Below are positions 9,430 through 18,676 of a stretch of 59,239 nucleotides of DNA, piece by piece. This DNA comes from Oceanospirillum multiglobuliferum (GTDB taxonomy: Bacteria > Pseudomonadota > Gammaproteobacteria > Pseudomonadales > Halomonadaceae). Both the position numbers and the translations under genes were made by a program. The notes below the pieces were generated by a model. That model saw only the letters and a list, made by a program, of their open reading frames with translations, made no database searches and was not told the origin of the DNA. Each line of letters starts with the position of its first letter. Positions within the stretch are counted from its first letter, which is position 1. The DNA lies in assembly GCF_900167095.1 (NCBI RefSeq), contig NZ_FUXG01000017.1, positions 1-59,239 on the forward strand, given 5' to 3'.

Positions 9430-9907
9430 TCAAGAATCACAGGCAACCTTTACTATTGAGCTGGCGGATGAGTCTGCACAGGTGGCTTTTGGGCAGCGTT
9501 TAGGGCAAGCCTGTAATGGTGAAGGATTGATTTTTTTGCAAGGTACATTAGGAATGGGGAAAACAACTTTAACCAGAGGTATTTTACAAGCCTATGGCCA
9601 TAAAGGAGCTGTTAAAAGCCCCACTTATACACTAGTTGAGCCTTATCAGTTGGACACTGCGCAGATCTATCACTTTGATCTTTATCGTTTAGCTGATCCA
9701 GAGGAACTAGAATATATAGGGATTCGCGATTACTTCTCATCGCCAGCTTTAAGTGTAATCGAATGGCCTGACAAAGGTACTGGCATATTACCTGAGTCAG
9801 ATATGGAACTGACATTAACCAAAAAAGATGATGGGCGTCAGGCCTTATTAGTAGCAAATACGCAACGGGGTGCTGCAATTTTGAGCAAGCTCCGTACAAT
9901 GGACTGA
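9419..9907 (+). CDS. tsaE: tRNA t6A biosynthesis ATPase TsaE
   Basis: ATPase that recycles the TsaBD complex making threonylcarbamoyl-adenosine (t6A) at A37 of ANN-decoding tRNAs. Walker A reads GTLGMGKTT (usually GAGKTT), and the family signature DLYRLADPEELEYIG follows. The 162 residues are normal for the family. It overlaps nnr and is followed after 33 bp by the amidase gene, a conserved order. Confidence 0.94.
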   Translation: MPFNQESQATFTIELADESAQVAFGQRLGQACNGEGLIFLQGTLGMGKTTLTRGILQAYGHKGAVKSPTYTLVEPYQLDTAQIYHFDLYRLADPEELEYIGIRDYFSSPALSVIEWPDKGTGILPESDMELTLTKKDDGRQALLVANTQRGAAILSKLRTMD

Positions 9908-9940
9908 TTTCTGACACAGACTCTATTCAGGTTCATCACC

Positions 9941-11362
9941 ATGGCGCTGTTTTCATCTCTATCAAAGTCTCGTGCGCTGCCGATTTTGGCATTCGCAGGA
10001 GTCATGTTGTCAGCACTGACCGCACAGGCTGCGAGCATTAAAAATGTTCGTATTTGGCCTGCGCCAGACCATACGCGTTTGGTATTCGACTTAGATAAAC
10101 CGACTGAACATAAAGTGTTTAGTTTGAGTAACCCTAATCGGTTGGTGATCGATTTGGATGGTATGAAGTCAGAGTATGATATTGATACGCTACCCGTTAA
10201 AGATACGCCAATTAGTAATATTCGAACCGCTGTGAAAAATGGCCAAGATCTGCGCGTCGTACTTGATTTAAAGCGTGCTGTTCAGCCCAGAAGTTTTTTG
10301 CTTAAACCCAATAAACAATACGGCGATCGCTTAGTAATTGACTTGGTTTATCAAGGTGCTGAAGCCGAGGCACAGAAGACGGCGCCGAAGGTTGTCGCCA
10401 AGACAGAAACCCAGAGTAACAGTCGTACAAACAGTCCAAAGGCTACACCTAGTACCAGTACTACAGGGGAAAAGCGGGATATTATTATCGCTATTGATGC
10501 TGGGCATGGGGGAGAAGATCCCGGTGCCATAGGCCCTAATAGAGTGCGTGAAAAGACGGTTGTGTTGGCGATTGCCAAAAAAGTAGAGCAGTTGCTGCGC
10601 AATGAGCGAGGCTTTAAGCCAGTGCTGATTCGTACGGGAGATTACTATATTGGTCTGCGAGACCGTACGGAGCGTGCGCGTAAATATCGTGCGGATCTTT
10701 TAATCTCTATTCATGCCGATGCTTATCGTGATCATCGTCCTATGGGATCGTCAGTGTTTGCACTATCGCAACGAGGGGCAACCAGTGAAACGGCTCGTTG
10801 GTTGGCAGACTCTGAGAACAGTGCTGACTTAATTGGCGGCGTAGATGGTGCGCTTAGCCTTGATGACAAAGATCGTGTACTGGCAGAAGTGTTGTTAGAT
10901 TTGACAATGACAGCAACACTTTCTGACAGCTTAAAGGTTGGGCAGAGTGTATTGGGCTCAATCGGAAATGTGAATAAGCTGCATAAAAAAGAGGTTGAAC
11001 AGGCTGCTTTTATGGTGCTGAAATCACCTGATATTCCCTCTATTTTGATTGAGACAGGCTTTATCTCTAACCCTCAGGAAGCTAAGAACCTACAAAATAC
11101 GGCTTATCAACGCAAAATGGCGCATTCGATAGTGCAAGGGATTCAAGCACATTTTAAAAAGAATCCACCACCTGATTCTTTGCTAGCTTATGAGAAAAAG
11201 CGTAAAGAAGCTGAAAATAACGCCTATGTGGTCAGCCGAGGCGATACCTTGTCTGCTATTGCTTATCGTCAAAAAGTCAGCGTGGATAAAATTCGTAAAG
11301 CTAATAATTTGCGCTCAGATACTTTATTTGTTGGGCAGCGCTTGCATATTCCTCGCTCATAA
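9941..11362 (+). CDS. amiB: N-acetylmuramoyl-L-alanine amidase, AmiB/AmiC type with LysM
   Basis: Periplasmic zinc amidase that cuts septal peptidoglycan so daughter cells separate. A signal peptide (about 1-30, ending AQA) is followed by an AMIN domain (about 32-135), a Ser/Thr/Pro linker, an Amidase_3 domain (about 180-398) and a LysM repeat (about 428-472, YVVSRGDTLSAIAY). Zinc ligands are in DAGHGGEDPG, VREKTV and SIHADA; the catalytic Glu is in LIETGF. A LysM after the catalytic domain and the place between tsaE and mutL fit amiB; activity needs an EnvC/NlpD-type activator. Confidence 0.92.
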   Translation: MALFSSLSKSRALPILAFAGVMLSALTAQAASIKNVRIWPAPDHTRLVFDLDKPTEHKVFSLSNPNRLVIDLDGMKSEYDIDTLPVKDTPISNIRTAVKNGQDLRVVLDLKRAVQPRSFLLKPNKQYGDRLVIDLVYQGAEAEAQKTAPKVVAKTETQSNSRTNSPKATPSTSTTGEKRDIIIAIDAGHGGEDPGAIGPNRVREKTVVLAIAKKVEQLLRNERGFKPVLIRTGDYYIGLRDRTERARKYRADLLISIHADAYRDHRPMGSSVFALSQRGATSETARWLADSENSADLIGGVDGALSLDDKDRVLAEVLLDLTMTATLSDSLKVGQSVLGSIGNVNKLHKKEVEQAAFMVLKSPDIPSILIETGFISNPQEAKNLQNTAYQRKMAHSIVQGIQAHFKKNPPPDSLLAYEKKRKEAENNAYVVSRGDTLSAIAYRQKVSVDKIRKANNLRSDTLFVGQRLHIPRS

Positions 11363-11433
11363 ATCGTTACTATCACGACAGGCCTTGCAGTGTTGTCGTG
11401 GTAGTTAAAACTTTTCAGGCTCGGTAGTGGTTA

Positions 11434-13323
11434 ATGGCTAAAATTCACGTTTTAAGTCCTCGATTAGCAAACCAAATTGCTGCGGGCGAGGTGGTCGAAC
11501 GTCCATCTTCTGTCATCAAAGAGTTGGTTGAAAATGCCATTGATGCAGGGGCAACCCGTATTGATATCGAAGTTGAAAAGGGTGGCAGTAAACTGATTCG
11601 AGTCCGTGATAATGGCTCGGGTATTGGTCCGGAGGACTTACCTCTAGCATTAAGCCGTCATGCTACTAGTAAAATTGAAACACTTGATGACCTTGAGGGG
11701 GTTGTGAGCTTAGGGTTTCGCGGCGAGGCTTTGGCCAGTATCAGCTCTGTAGCACGCTTGGATCTGGTTTCTAGTACAGAGGAAAGTGGCGCGGGGTGGC
11801 GTGTTGTAGCAGAAGGCCGAGAGATGCAAACTCAAGTTAGTCCTGCACCACATCCAAGAGGCACTACAGTTCAAGTGAAAGACCTGTTTTTTAATACCCC
11901 TGCGCGCCGCAAGTTTATGCGCACAGAGAAAACAGAGTTTAATCATATTGAGGAAACCTTCCGACGCTTGGCGCTCAGTCGCCCTGATGTGGCTTTGAGT
12001 CTACGCCATAATCAAAAAACCATTTACAGCCTTGCAAAAGGGCAGACCCAATTTGAGCAAGAAAAGAGATTGGCGGCTTTGCTAGGGCAGAACCTGCTAG
12101 AGCAGTCGCTGTTCATTGATGTTGAAGCAACAGGGCTTAGGTTGCGAGGCTGGGTGGGCTTACCAACTTATTCTAGAAGTCAGGCCGATCATCAATATTT
12201 CTTTGTTAATCAGCGTGTTGTACGCGATAAGCTGGTAGCACATGCCGTGCGTCAGGCTTATCGAGACGTGCTATTTCATGGCCGACATCCGGTTTTTGCT
12301 CTGTATCTTGAGCTTGATCCTGCTGTTGTTGACGTTAATGTGCACCCGACAAAGCATGAGGTACGTTTTCGTGATGGACGCCTAGTGCATGACTTTCTAT
12401 TCAGTACCTTGCATCGTACTTTGGCTCAAGTACGTCCCGACCATGTGGGTGGCGAACCAATGCAACTTGCCTCTTCTGGTGATATTAATCAAAGTGAAGA
12501 CGCATTAAAAACAGAGTTGAGAGAGCAAAGTGCGCTGGCTTTTGCACAGCCGACAGAGATAGAAAACCACTCAAATCAAGTGGCAGAATCTGGCTTTTCT
12601 GGGGCTTATACCCCGCAAACTTCAAGGCCTCTATCAAATAGCCTGCAACCCAAGCAGATAGAAGGCTATCTTTCTGGCTATCAGCAGCTCAATCAGCAAG
12701 CCAATAGAATGACGCTTCCTGAGACAAAAAACCATCAGGTGCCACCTTTGGGTTTTGCTATCGCTCAGTTACACGGTGTCTATATATTGTCTGAAAGCCA
12801 AGAAGGCTTGATTTTGGTGGATATGCACGCGGCCCATGAGCGTATCACCTATGAGCGTTTGAAAACTGCTTATCAAAATCAGTCTTTAAATATGCAGCCA
12901 CTGCTCGTACCTATGAACATTGCGGTCAGTCGTAAAGAAACGGATGCAGTTGAAGAGCATCAGGCGCTGTTTTCCCAGTTAGGTATTGAGTTATCTGTTA
13001 TTGGGCCTGAAGCACTGCTATTACGCCAGCTCCCTGTTTTATTGATGGAGTCTGACGTAGAGCTGTTAATCAGAGAGATGCTATCAGACTTATTGCAATA
13101 TGGCGCAAGTGATAGGATTCAGGCACATATTAATGAGATTCTAGCGACAATGGCCTGTCATGGTTCTGTGCGCGCAAACCGTAAAGTGACATTGCCTGAA
13201 ATGAATGCGTTGCTGCGGGATATGGAAATAACTGAGCGCAGCGGGCAGTGTAACCATGGCCGCCCTACTTGGACCCGACTGAGCATGGCTGAGTTAGATA
13301 AGCTCTTCTTGCGTGGACAATAA
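11434..13323 (+). CDS. mutL: DNA mismatch repair protein MutL
   Basis: Links mismatch recognition by MutS to strand cleavage. The GHKL ATPase domain shows [25 protein letters not shown] and GFRGEAL. The C-terminal dimer domain carries DMHAAHER near residue 463, a variant of the DQHA(X)2E(X)4E metal site of MutL proteins with their own endonuclease, plus ACHGS and the end motif CNHGRPT. Like Pseudomonas and unlike E. coli it may therefore nick DNA itself; the Gln-to-Met change is unusual. 629 residues; miaA follows, as in most gammaproteobacteria. Confidence 0.96.
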   Translation: MAKIHVLSPRLANQIAAGEVVERPSSVIKELVENAIDAGATRIDIEVEKGGSKLIRVRDNGSGIGPEDLPLALSRHATSKIETLDDLEGVVSLGFRGEALASISSVARLDLVSSTEESGAGWRVVAEGREMQTQVSPAPHPRGTTVQVKDLFFNTPARRKFMRTEKTEFNHIEETFRRLALSRPDVALSLRHNQKTIYSLAKGQTQFEQEKRLAALLGQNLLEQSLFIDVEATGLRLRGWVGLPTYSRSQADHQYFFVNQRVVRDKLVAHAVRQAYRDVLFHGRHPVFALYLELDPAVVDVNVHPTKHEVRFRDGRLVHDFLFSTLHRTLAQVRPDHVGGEPMQLASSGDINQSEDALKTELREQSALAFAQPTEIENHSNQVAESGFSGAYTPQTSRPLSNSLQPKQIEGYLSGYQQLNQQANRMTLPETKNHQVPPLGFAIAQLHGVYILSESQEGLILVDMHAAHERITYERLKTAYQNQSLNMQPLLVPMNIAVSRKETDAVEEHQALFSQLGIELSVIGPEALLLRQLPVLLMESDVELLIREMLSDLLQYGASDRIQAHINEILATMACHGSVRANRKVTLPEMNALLRDMEITERSGQCNHGRPTWTRLSMAELDKLFLRGQ

Positions 13324-13408
13324 CGCTTATTAAGCGGCAAGTTGCCATTAAGTTATAAGAAGAATAAAGCAAAAGAATAAATGAATTTAAACGATTTTAG
13401 GCGTGATT

Positions 13409-14386
13409 ATGCAGCATTCTTTATCAGTTTCGGCTGACGTAAACGGTTCAGAAAAACCGCTCGCTATTTTTCTAATGGGGCCTACCGCCGCAGGTAAAAC
13501 TGATTTAGCAGTGCACCTTGTGCAGCATTTCAACTGCGAAATTATCAGTGTTGATTCGGCTTTGATTTATCGTGACATGGACATTGGTACTGCCAAACCT
13601 GATGCAGAAACCTTGGCACAGGCACCGCACCGTTTGATTGACATTAGAGATCCAGCTGAAAGCTATTCTGCGGGAGAGTTTCGAGAAGATGCGCTGCGAG
13701 AGATGGCTGAAATTCAGCAATCAGGTAAAACACCACTATTGGTGGGTGGTACGATGATGTATTACAAGTGCTTATATGAGGGGGTTGCCGACCTACCCTC
13801 TGGAGATGCAGAGGTAAGAGCACGCCTTGCGGCTTGGGCCGACGCCGAAGGTTTAGAAGCCTTACATGCTCGATTACAGCAAGTTGATCCAATCTCAGCG
13901 CAACGTATACATCCTAACGACCCTCAGCGTTTGCAGCGTGCCCTTGAAGTGTATGAACTGACGGGTAAAAGTATGACACAGCTTTGGCAAGAACAGCAGC
14001 AAACCCGAGACAGCTTACCTTTTAAGGTATTGTCTTTAGCAGTTTGTCCGACAGACCGTAAATTGCTCCATCAGCGCATTGAGCAACGTTTTAATATCAT
14101 GCTTAAACAGGGCTTCATCGACGAGGTTGAGCGGCTGCGCGCAAGGGGGGACTTGAATCTTGAGTTGCCCTCTATGCGATCTGTCGGTTATCGTCAGGCT
14201 TGGGAGTATCTTGAGGGGAACTATGATTACCCTGAGATGGTCAATAAAGGCGTTATCGCAACAAGACAGCTAGCTAAGCGACAGATTACTTGGTTGAGAA
14301 GCTGGCCAGATCTTAATTGGCTGGCTACTGAAGACCCTGATTTACGCGATAAGGCCTTGAAAAAAGTCGAGTCAAGCCTTATTTAA
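13409..14386 (+). CDS. miaA: tRNA dimethylallyltransferase
   Basis: Adds dimethylallyl to A37 of UNN-decoding tRNAs. The P-loop is GPTAAGKTD, followed by the substrate motif [16 protein letters not shown] and the central GGTMMYY. I prefer ATG 13409, which has an AGG about 7 bp upstream, to the in-frame GTG 13403, which would leave no spacing. It gives 325 residues, near the family norm. Lies between mutL and hfq in the standard order. Confidence 0.94.
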   Translation: MQHSLSVSADVNGSEKPLAIFLMGPTAAGKTDLAVHLVQHFNCEIISVDSALIYRDMDIGTAKPDAETLAQAPHRLIDIRDPAESYSAGEFREDALREMAEIQQSGKTPLLVGGTMMYYKCLYEGVADLPSGDAEVRARLAAWADAEGLEALHARLQQVDPISAQRIHPNDPQRLQRALEVYELTGKSMTQLWQEQQQTRDSLPFKVLSLAVCPTDRKLLHQRIEQRFNIMLKQGFIDEVERLRARGDLNLELPSMRSVGYRQAWEYLEGNYDYPEMVNKGVIATRQLAKRQITWLRSWPDLNWLATEDPDLRDKALKKVESSLI

Positions 14387-14492
14387 ACTGGTATGATTAA
14401 TCGCGTAGCCGCTTTTAAAGTGCGTGCTATTATTTGCGAATACCCATAAAAATTAAATCTAATAAACAATAAAGAAAACAAGGGAGAGCGGT

Positions 14493-14744
14493 ATGTCAAA
14501 AGGGCAATCATTACAAGACCCTTATCTGAACATCCTTCGTAAAGAGCGGGTGCCAGTGTCCATTTTTTTGGTAAACGGTATCAAGCTACAAGGCCAGATT
14601 GAGTCATTTGATCAGTTTGTAATTCTGCTGCGTAATACAGTAAGCCAAATGGTTTACAAGCATGCAATCTCAACCGTCGTCCCTTCCCGTAACGTTCGTC
14701 TGCCGGCACAAGAAAAAGCCCCAGGTGAGTTGGGAACTGAATAA
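14493..14744 (+). CDS. hfq: RNA chaperone Hfq
   Basis: Hexameric Sm-like protein that pairs small RNAs with mRNAs. Sm1 ([19 protein letters not shown], about 22-40) and Sm2 with [12 protein letters not shown] are intact, as are proximal-face residues Gln8, Lys56 and His57. The C-terminal tail is short (83 residues in all, like Pseudomonas; E. coli has 102). A strong GGGAG site precedes it. The 106-bp gap after miaA may hold its own promoter. hflX follows after 14 bp. Confidence 0.97.
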   Translation: MSKGQSLQDPYLNILRKERVPVSIFLVNGIKLQGQIESFDQFVILLRNTVSQMVYKHAISTVVPSRNVRLPAQEKAPGELGTE

Positions 14745-14758
14745 TTTCGGAGTAGTAC

Positions 14759-16093
14759 TTGTTTTTCGAGCGCCCTGATTCTGGTGAAGTTGCTGTTCTT
14801 GTCCATATTCATTTTCAGGATGAGAAGGACCGGGAAGATCCTGGTGAGTTTCTGGAGTTGGCGCGTTCAGCAGGCGCCGGCCCGGTTGCCTTTATTAAAG
14901 GCAGTCGCTCCCGTGTGAATTCGAAGTTTTTTGTGGGTGATGGCAAACTTGATGAAATTCGTCAAGCGGTGCAGTTATATGAAGCGGATATTGTTTTATT
15001 TAACAACACACTATCACCCTCGCAAGAGCGTAATATTGAACGTGAGCTTCAATGTCGGGTATTAGACCGTACAGGTCTGATTCTAGATATATTTGCTCAG
15101 CGTGCGCGAACACACGAAGGAAAGTTACAAGTCGAGCTGGCTCAACTTGAGTACATGTCGACCCGTTTGGTTCGAGGCTGGACACACCTTGAGCGTCAGA
15201 AAGGTGGTATCGGTTTACGTGGCCCAGGTGAAACCCAGCTGGAAACTGACCGCCGTCTATTGCGTGAACGCATTAAAGCTATTCATAAACGTCTGGAAAA
15301 AGTGCGTACGCAACGTGAGCAAAATAGACGCTCACGTCGTCGAGCTGAAATTCCATCTGTTTCCCTAGTTGGTTATACCAACGCGGGTAAGTCGACACTT
15401 TTTAACGTGCTGACACAGTCAGATGTTTATGCCGCTGACCAACTTTTTGCGACCTTAGATCCAACGTTACGCCGTGTCACAATGCCGGATATTGGCGCTG
15501 TGGTTCTAGCTGATACTGTAGGTTTTATTCGTCATTTACCTCATAAATTAGTTGAGGCTTTTCGCGCTACACTGCAAGAAGCGCAAGAGGCGAGCTTACT
15601 GGTACATGTTGTTGATGCCGCAGATGAAGCTAGAGATGACAATACCCGTCAAGTTGACCATGTATTAGCTGAAATTGGCGCTGACGACTTACCTCGATTA
15701 TTGGTTTATAACAAAATTGACCTATTATCGGGATATGAGCCTCGCATTGAGCGAAATAGCGAAGGCGAGCCTGAACGAGTCTGGATTTCTGCGGTCAATG
15801 GCTTAGGTCTTGACCTAGTCATGCAAGCAATTGGTGAGCGTCTTTGCGATGACCTGTTTAAAGGCTCTTTAACCTTAAAAGCTTCCCAAGGGCAATTACG
15901 TGCCATGCTGTATCAGCAAGGGGCTATTTTGGATGAAGACTTCGATGAACAAGGTCAGTTTGTTGTGAATGTGCGTTTACCAAAATCTGATTTTATTCAG
16001 ATGTTGTTTAAAGTTGGGGAAGATCCAAAACAATACTTCCCTAATTACGGCGTTGAAGATTTTATGCTTGAAGGAGACGCAGAAGTTTCCTAA
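14759..16093 (+). CDS. hflX: Ribosome-splitting GTPase HflX
   Basis: Stress-linked GTPase that splits or rescues stalled ribosomes. An HflX N-terminal domain with the GPGETQLETDRR motif precedes a coiled linker and a G domain with GYTNAGKST (G1), DTVGF (G3) and NKID (G4). The start is TTG with GGAG 6-9 bp upstream; MFFERP is also how Pseudomonas HflX begins, and no upstream ATG fits. 444 residues. Co-transcribed with hfq and probably hflKC. Confidence 0.94.
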   Translation: MFFERPDSGEVAVLVHIHFQDEKDREDPGEFLELARSAGAGPVAFIKGSRSRVNSKFFVGDGKLDEIRQAVQLYEADIVLFNNTLSPSQERNIERELQCRVLDRTGLILDIFAQRARTHEGKLQVELAQLEYMSTRLVRGWTHLERQKGGIGLRGPGETQLETDRRLLRERIKAIHKRLEKVRTQREQNRRSRRRAEIPSVSLVGYTNAGKSTLFNVLTQSDVYAADQLFATLDPTLRRVTMPDIGAVVLADTVGFIRHLPHKLVEAFRATLQEAQEASLLVHVVDAADEARDDNTRQVDHVLAEIGADDLPRLLVYNKIDLLSGYEPRIERNSEGEPERVWISAVNGLGLDLVMQAIGERLCDDLFKGSLTLKASQGQLRAMLYQQGAILDEDFDEQGQFVVNVRLPKSDFIQMLFKVGEDPKQYFPNYGVEDFMLEGDAEVS

Positions 16094-16214
16094 GACTATA
16101 AGTGTTGATCTGAATAAAACGATTATGTCGTTTTTACCTTTCAACTCAGCGATTTTCGTTTCTATCATTTAATGGAAGCTGATTTTCAGTTTTTCTCAGA
16201 AAGTGGAGATAGGT

Positions 16215-17453
16215 ATGGCTTGGAATGAGCCGGGTGGCAACAAAGATAATAACCGCGACCCTTGGGGTGGCGGTAATAATGATGGTCGAAAAGACCAAGG
16301 GCCGCCAGATCTGGACGAGGCTCTGAAAAAGTTTAACGACCGATTAACTGGCATCTTAGGCGGCAAAAAAGGCGGCGGTGCTAATGGCGGTGGTGGCGGA
16401 AACAATGGAGGCTCTGGTAATGCAGGTTATGGCATTCTCGGTTTAATCTTAGTTGTGGCTGCAGCTGTTTGGGCGGTGTCAGGCTTCTACAGAGTGGATC
16501 AATCAGAGCAGGCCGTTGTTTTACGCTTTGGTAAATACCATGAAACCCTTGGTGCGGGTCTGAACTGGAATCCGTCACTAATTGATACTGTTTCGACGGT
16601 TAATGTAACTAAAGTACGCTCGTTGAGTCGTCGCGCGTTGATGCTGACAGAAGATGAGAATATCGTACAAGTTAACTTGTCAGTTCAATATCGTGTTACT
16701 AGCCCAAGAGAATATCTGTTAAATGTACGTAATCCTGAGCAAAGCTTAGAGAATGCGACTGAGTCAGCACTTCGTCATGAAGTGGGGTCATCTGAGATGA
16801 CTGATATTTTAACCGATGGCCGTGAGGTGCTAGCTCAACGTGTGCGTGCGCGTTTACAACAATATCTAGACCGTTACGGAGTAGGTTTAGAAGTACGTTC
16901 GGTAAACGTTGAAAGCACAGCTGCACCAGACGAAGTTCAAGCGGCATTTGATGATGTAATCAAAGCCCGTGAAGATGAGCAGCGTGTTAAAAACCAAGCA
17001 GAATCGTATGCCAACGGTGTAATTCCTGAAGCGCGTGGTAAAGCACAGCGTATGATTGAAGAAGCTAATGGTTATAAAGAAGAAGTGATCGCTCGTGCAG
17101 ACGGTGAGGCAGATCGTTTCAGCAAAATGCTAATAGAGTACAAAAAAGCACCTGATGTAACCCGTGAGCGTTTGTACCTGCAAACTATGGAAGAGGTGAT
17201 GGCAAACTCTAGCAAAGTGCTAATAGATGTCAAAGGGGGCAATAACATGATGTATATCCCTCTGGATAAGATCACTGGTAACGCTTCTACTTCAGACAAT
17301 GTTAGCCGAAACACTACGGCAGCTCGCTTTAACCCATCAAGTGCAAATCTAACCACTGATTCAGAGGTTGAAGATTTGGCAGATCGTGTTTTAGAGCGCC
17401 TACGTCAGCGCCAGCAAGAAAGTACTACAACTCGTAATCGGGAGGCTCGATAA
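16215..17453 (+). CDS. hflK: FtsH protease modulator HflK
   Basis: Inner-membrane SPFH protein that with HflC forms a cage around FtsH and limits its attack on membrane proteins. The start MAWNEPGG at ATG 16215 has GGAG just upstream and is the usual HflK start; an in-frame GTG at 16203 is dismissed. A Gly/Asn-rich cytoplasmic stretch (about 1-70) leads to one membrane helix (72-91), the SPFH domain (about 92-260) and a long coiled coil. The stop overlaps the hflC start by one base. Confidence 0.95.
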   Translation: MAWNEPGGNKDNNRDPWGGGNNDGRKDQGPPDLDEALKKFNDRLTGILGGKKGGGANGGGGGNNGGSGNAGYGILGLILVVAAAVWAVSGFYRVDQSEQAVVLRFGKYHETLGAGLNWNPSLIDTVSTVNVTKVRSLSRRALMLTEDENIVQVNLSVQYRVTSPREYLLNVRNPEQSLENATESALRHEVGSSEMTDILTDGREVLAQRVRARLQQYLDRYGVGLEVRSVNVESTAAPDEVQAAFDDVIKAREDEQRVKNQAESYANGVIPEARGKAQRMIEEANGYKEEVIARADGEADRFSKMLIEYKKAPDVTRERLYLQTMEEVMANSSKVLIDVKGGNNMMYIPLDKITGNASTSDNVSRNTTAARFNPSSANLTTDSEVEDLADRVLERLRQRQQESTTTRNREAR

Positions 17454-18328
17454 TGCATTCTAAATCATTTTCGGCGCTAATCCTTATAGCTCTTGTAGCA
17501 ATGGTTGGCAGCAATAGTTTGTTTATTGTTGATGAAACAGAGCGTGCGATTAAATTGAAGTTCGGTGAAATTGTCGATGCTGACATCCCGCCAGGCTTAC
17601 ATTTTAAAGTGCCAGTGTTACACACTATTCGTAAGTTTGACTCTCGTGTGATGACGCTGGACTCTCGTCCACAGCGTTTCTTGACACTTGAGAAGAAAGC
17701 GGTGGTGGTAGACTCTTTTGTTAAGTGGCGCATTGCGAACGTGCAGGAATATTACCAAGCGACTTCTGGTGATGAGCTTGTGGCTGCGCGTCTATTGGCT
17801 CCTCGTGTCGACGAAGGTTTACGGAACCAGTTCGGCGAGCGCACCATGTACGAAGTGGTATCTGGTGAGCGTGATGAGTTGATGTCTGAGCTGAATGAAC
17901 GTTTAAACGTGATCACTAAAGCAGAGCTAGGTATTGAGCTGCTTGATATACGTGTAAAGCGTATTGACCTACCTCCAGAGGTAAGTCATGCCGTTTATGA
18001 GCGTATGAACACTGAGCGTCAGCGTGAAGCTCGTGAACACCGTTCACAAGGTAAAGAGCTGGCCGAAGGTATTCGTGCAGATGCAGACCGTCAAAAACAA
18101 GTTTTACTGGCAGAAGCATTTCGTGAATCAGAGCGTATTAAAGGTGAGGGCGATGCGACCGCTGCGGCAACATATGCCAAAGCCTATCAGCAAGATCCTG
18201 AGTTTTACTCATTCTTGCGTAGTTTAGAAGCGTATCGCAATACCTTTAACAGCAAAAACGATATTATGGTATTACAACCTGATAGTGAGTTTTTCAACTA
18301 CATGAAAGACTCTTCTAAACAGAAATAA
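17453..18328 (+). CDS. hflC: FtsH protease modulator HflC
   Basis: Partner of HflK. One N-terminal membrane helix (about 5-24) is followed by the SPFH domain, opening with LFIVDETERAIKLKFG, and an Ala/Glu-rich coiled coil (about 185-260). 291 residues, typical. The ATG shares a base with the hflK stop (TAATG), so translation is coupled. A terminator follows 12 bp after the stop, ending the long hfq-hflXKC unit. The DUF2065 gene that follows hflC in Pseudomonas is not present. Confidence 0.95.
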   Translation: MHSKSFSALILIALVAMVGSNSLFIVDETERAIKLKFGEIVDADIPPGLHFKVPVLHTIRKFDSRVMTLDSRPQRFLTLEKKAVVVDSFVKWRIANVQEYYQATSGDELVAARLLAPRVDEGLRNQFGERTMYEVVSGERDELMSELNERLNVITKAELGIELLDIRVKRIDLPPEVSHAVYERMNTERQREAREHRSQGKELAEGIRADADRQKQVLLAEAFRESERIKGEGDATAAATYAKAYQQDPEFYSFLRSLEAYRNTFNSKNDIMVLQPDSEFFNYMKDSSKQK

Positions 18329-18340
18329 TGCTGCAAAAGC

Positions 18341-18369
18341 AAAAAGGCATCTGCACTAGATGCCTTTTT
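18341..18369 (+). terminator. Terminator after hflC
   Basis: A 12-bp stem AAAAAGGCATCT / AGATGCCTTTTT with a short loop ends in the T run of its own 3' arm. It closes the hflKC transcript. Confidence 0.85.
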
Positions 18370-18445
18370 GTAATACTCAGAAGCGATATTGAGTCAGACT
18401 TTTTTACTCAAAACTGCATTCAAGCGTAGCCGATGAGTTTTATCG

Positions 18446-18484
18446 TGTTAGAATAGATCAACCGGGCTAGCCCCGGTTTTTTTG
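18446..18484 (+). promoter_or_regulatory. Extended -10 followed at once by a terminator-like hairpin
   Basis: TGTTAGAAT (18446-18454) matches an extended -10 element (TGN-TATAAT). A transcript from it would start near 18461, directly in the hairpin AACCGGG-CTAGC-CCCGGTT, which is followed by six T. The layout suggests early termination control of hisZ-purA, or the end of a short RNA from farther left. No good -35 is seen. The whole 348-bp hflC-hisZ gap has no protein gene. Confidence 0.4.
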
Positions 18485-18526
18485 TGTGCAAATTATGCGG
18501 TACACACTAAAACAATAGTCGTACCC

Positions 18527-18581
18527 TTTGCTTGACGGTGCCCTGCTATTTGCGAGAGTAAAGCGTACAGCGCCGTCAAAC
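18527..18581 (+). other. 5S rRNA-like remnant in the hisZ leader
   Basis: Two 11-base blocks are identical to the 5S genes at the left edge and in the same order: TTTGCTTGACG (5S 5' end with flank) and GTACAGCGCCG (5S centre). The bases before the second block (AGTAAAGC) also resemble the 5S AGTGAAACG, and the end CGTCAAAC resembles the 5S 3' end CGTCAAGC. The ends pair (TTGACGGTGC / GCGCCGTCAA), keeping a helix-I-like stem. It reads as a 5S copy shortened inside by about half; chance is not excluded. Confidence 0.4.
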
Positions 18582-18676
18582 TTGACTAGGATTAAACAGA
18601 ATCGTTGATACGATGTATGAAGCTTGCTAAAGAATAGAGCTTCACTGTGAACTCCAACAGATAAACAGGCTGGATT

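Noticed and set aside
16360-16420. Repetitive GGCGGT-rich stretch in hflK
   Set aside because: It encodes the normal Gly-rich N-terminal region of HflK; not a DNA repeat element.
18329-18676. A DUF2065 gene between hflC and hisZ as in Pseudomonas
   Set aside because: Every frame in the gap is interrupted and no membrane-protein-like small ORF is found.
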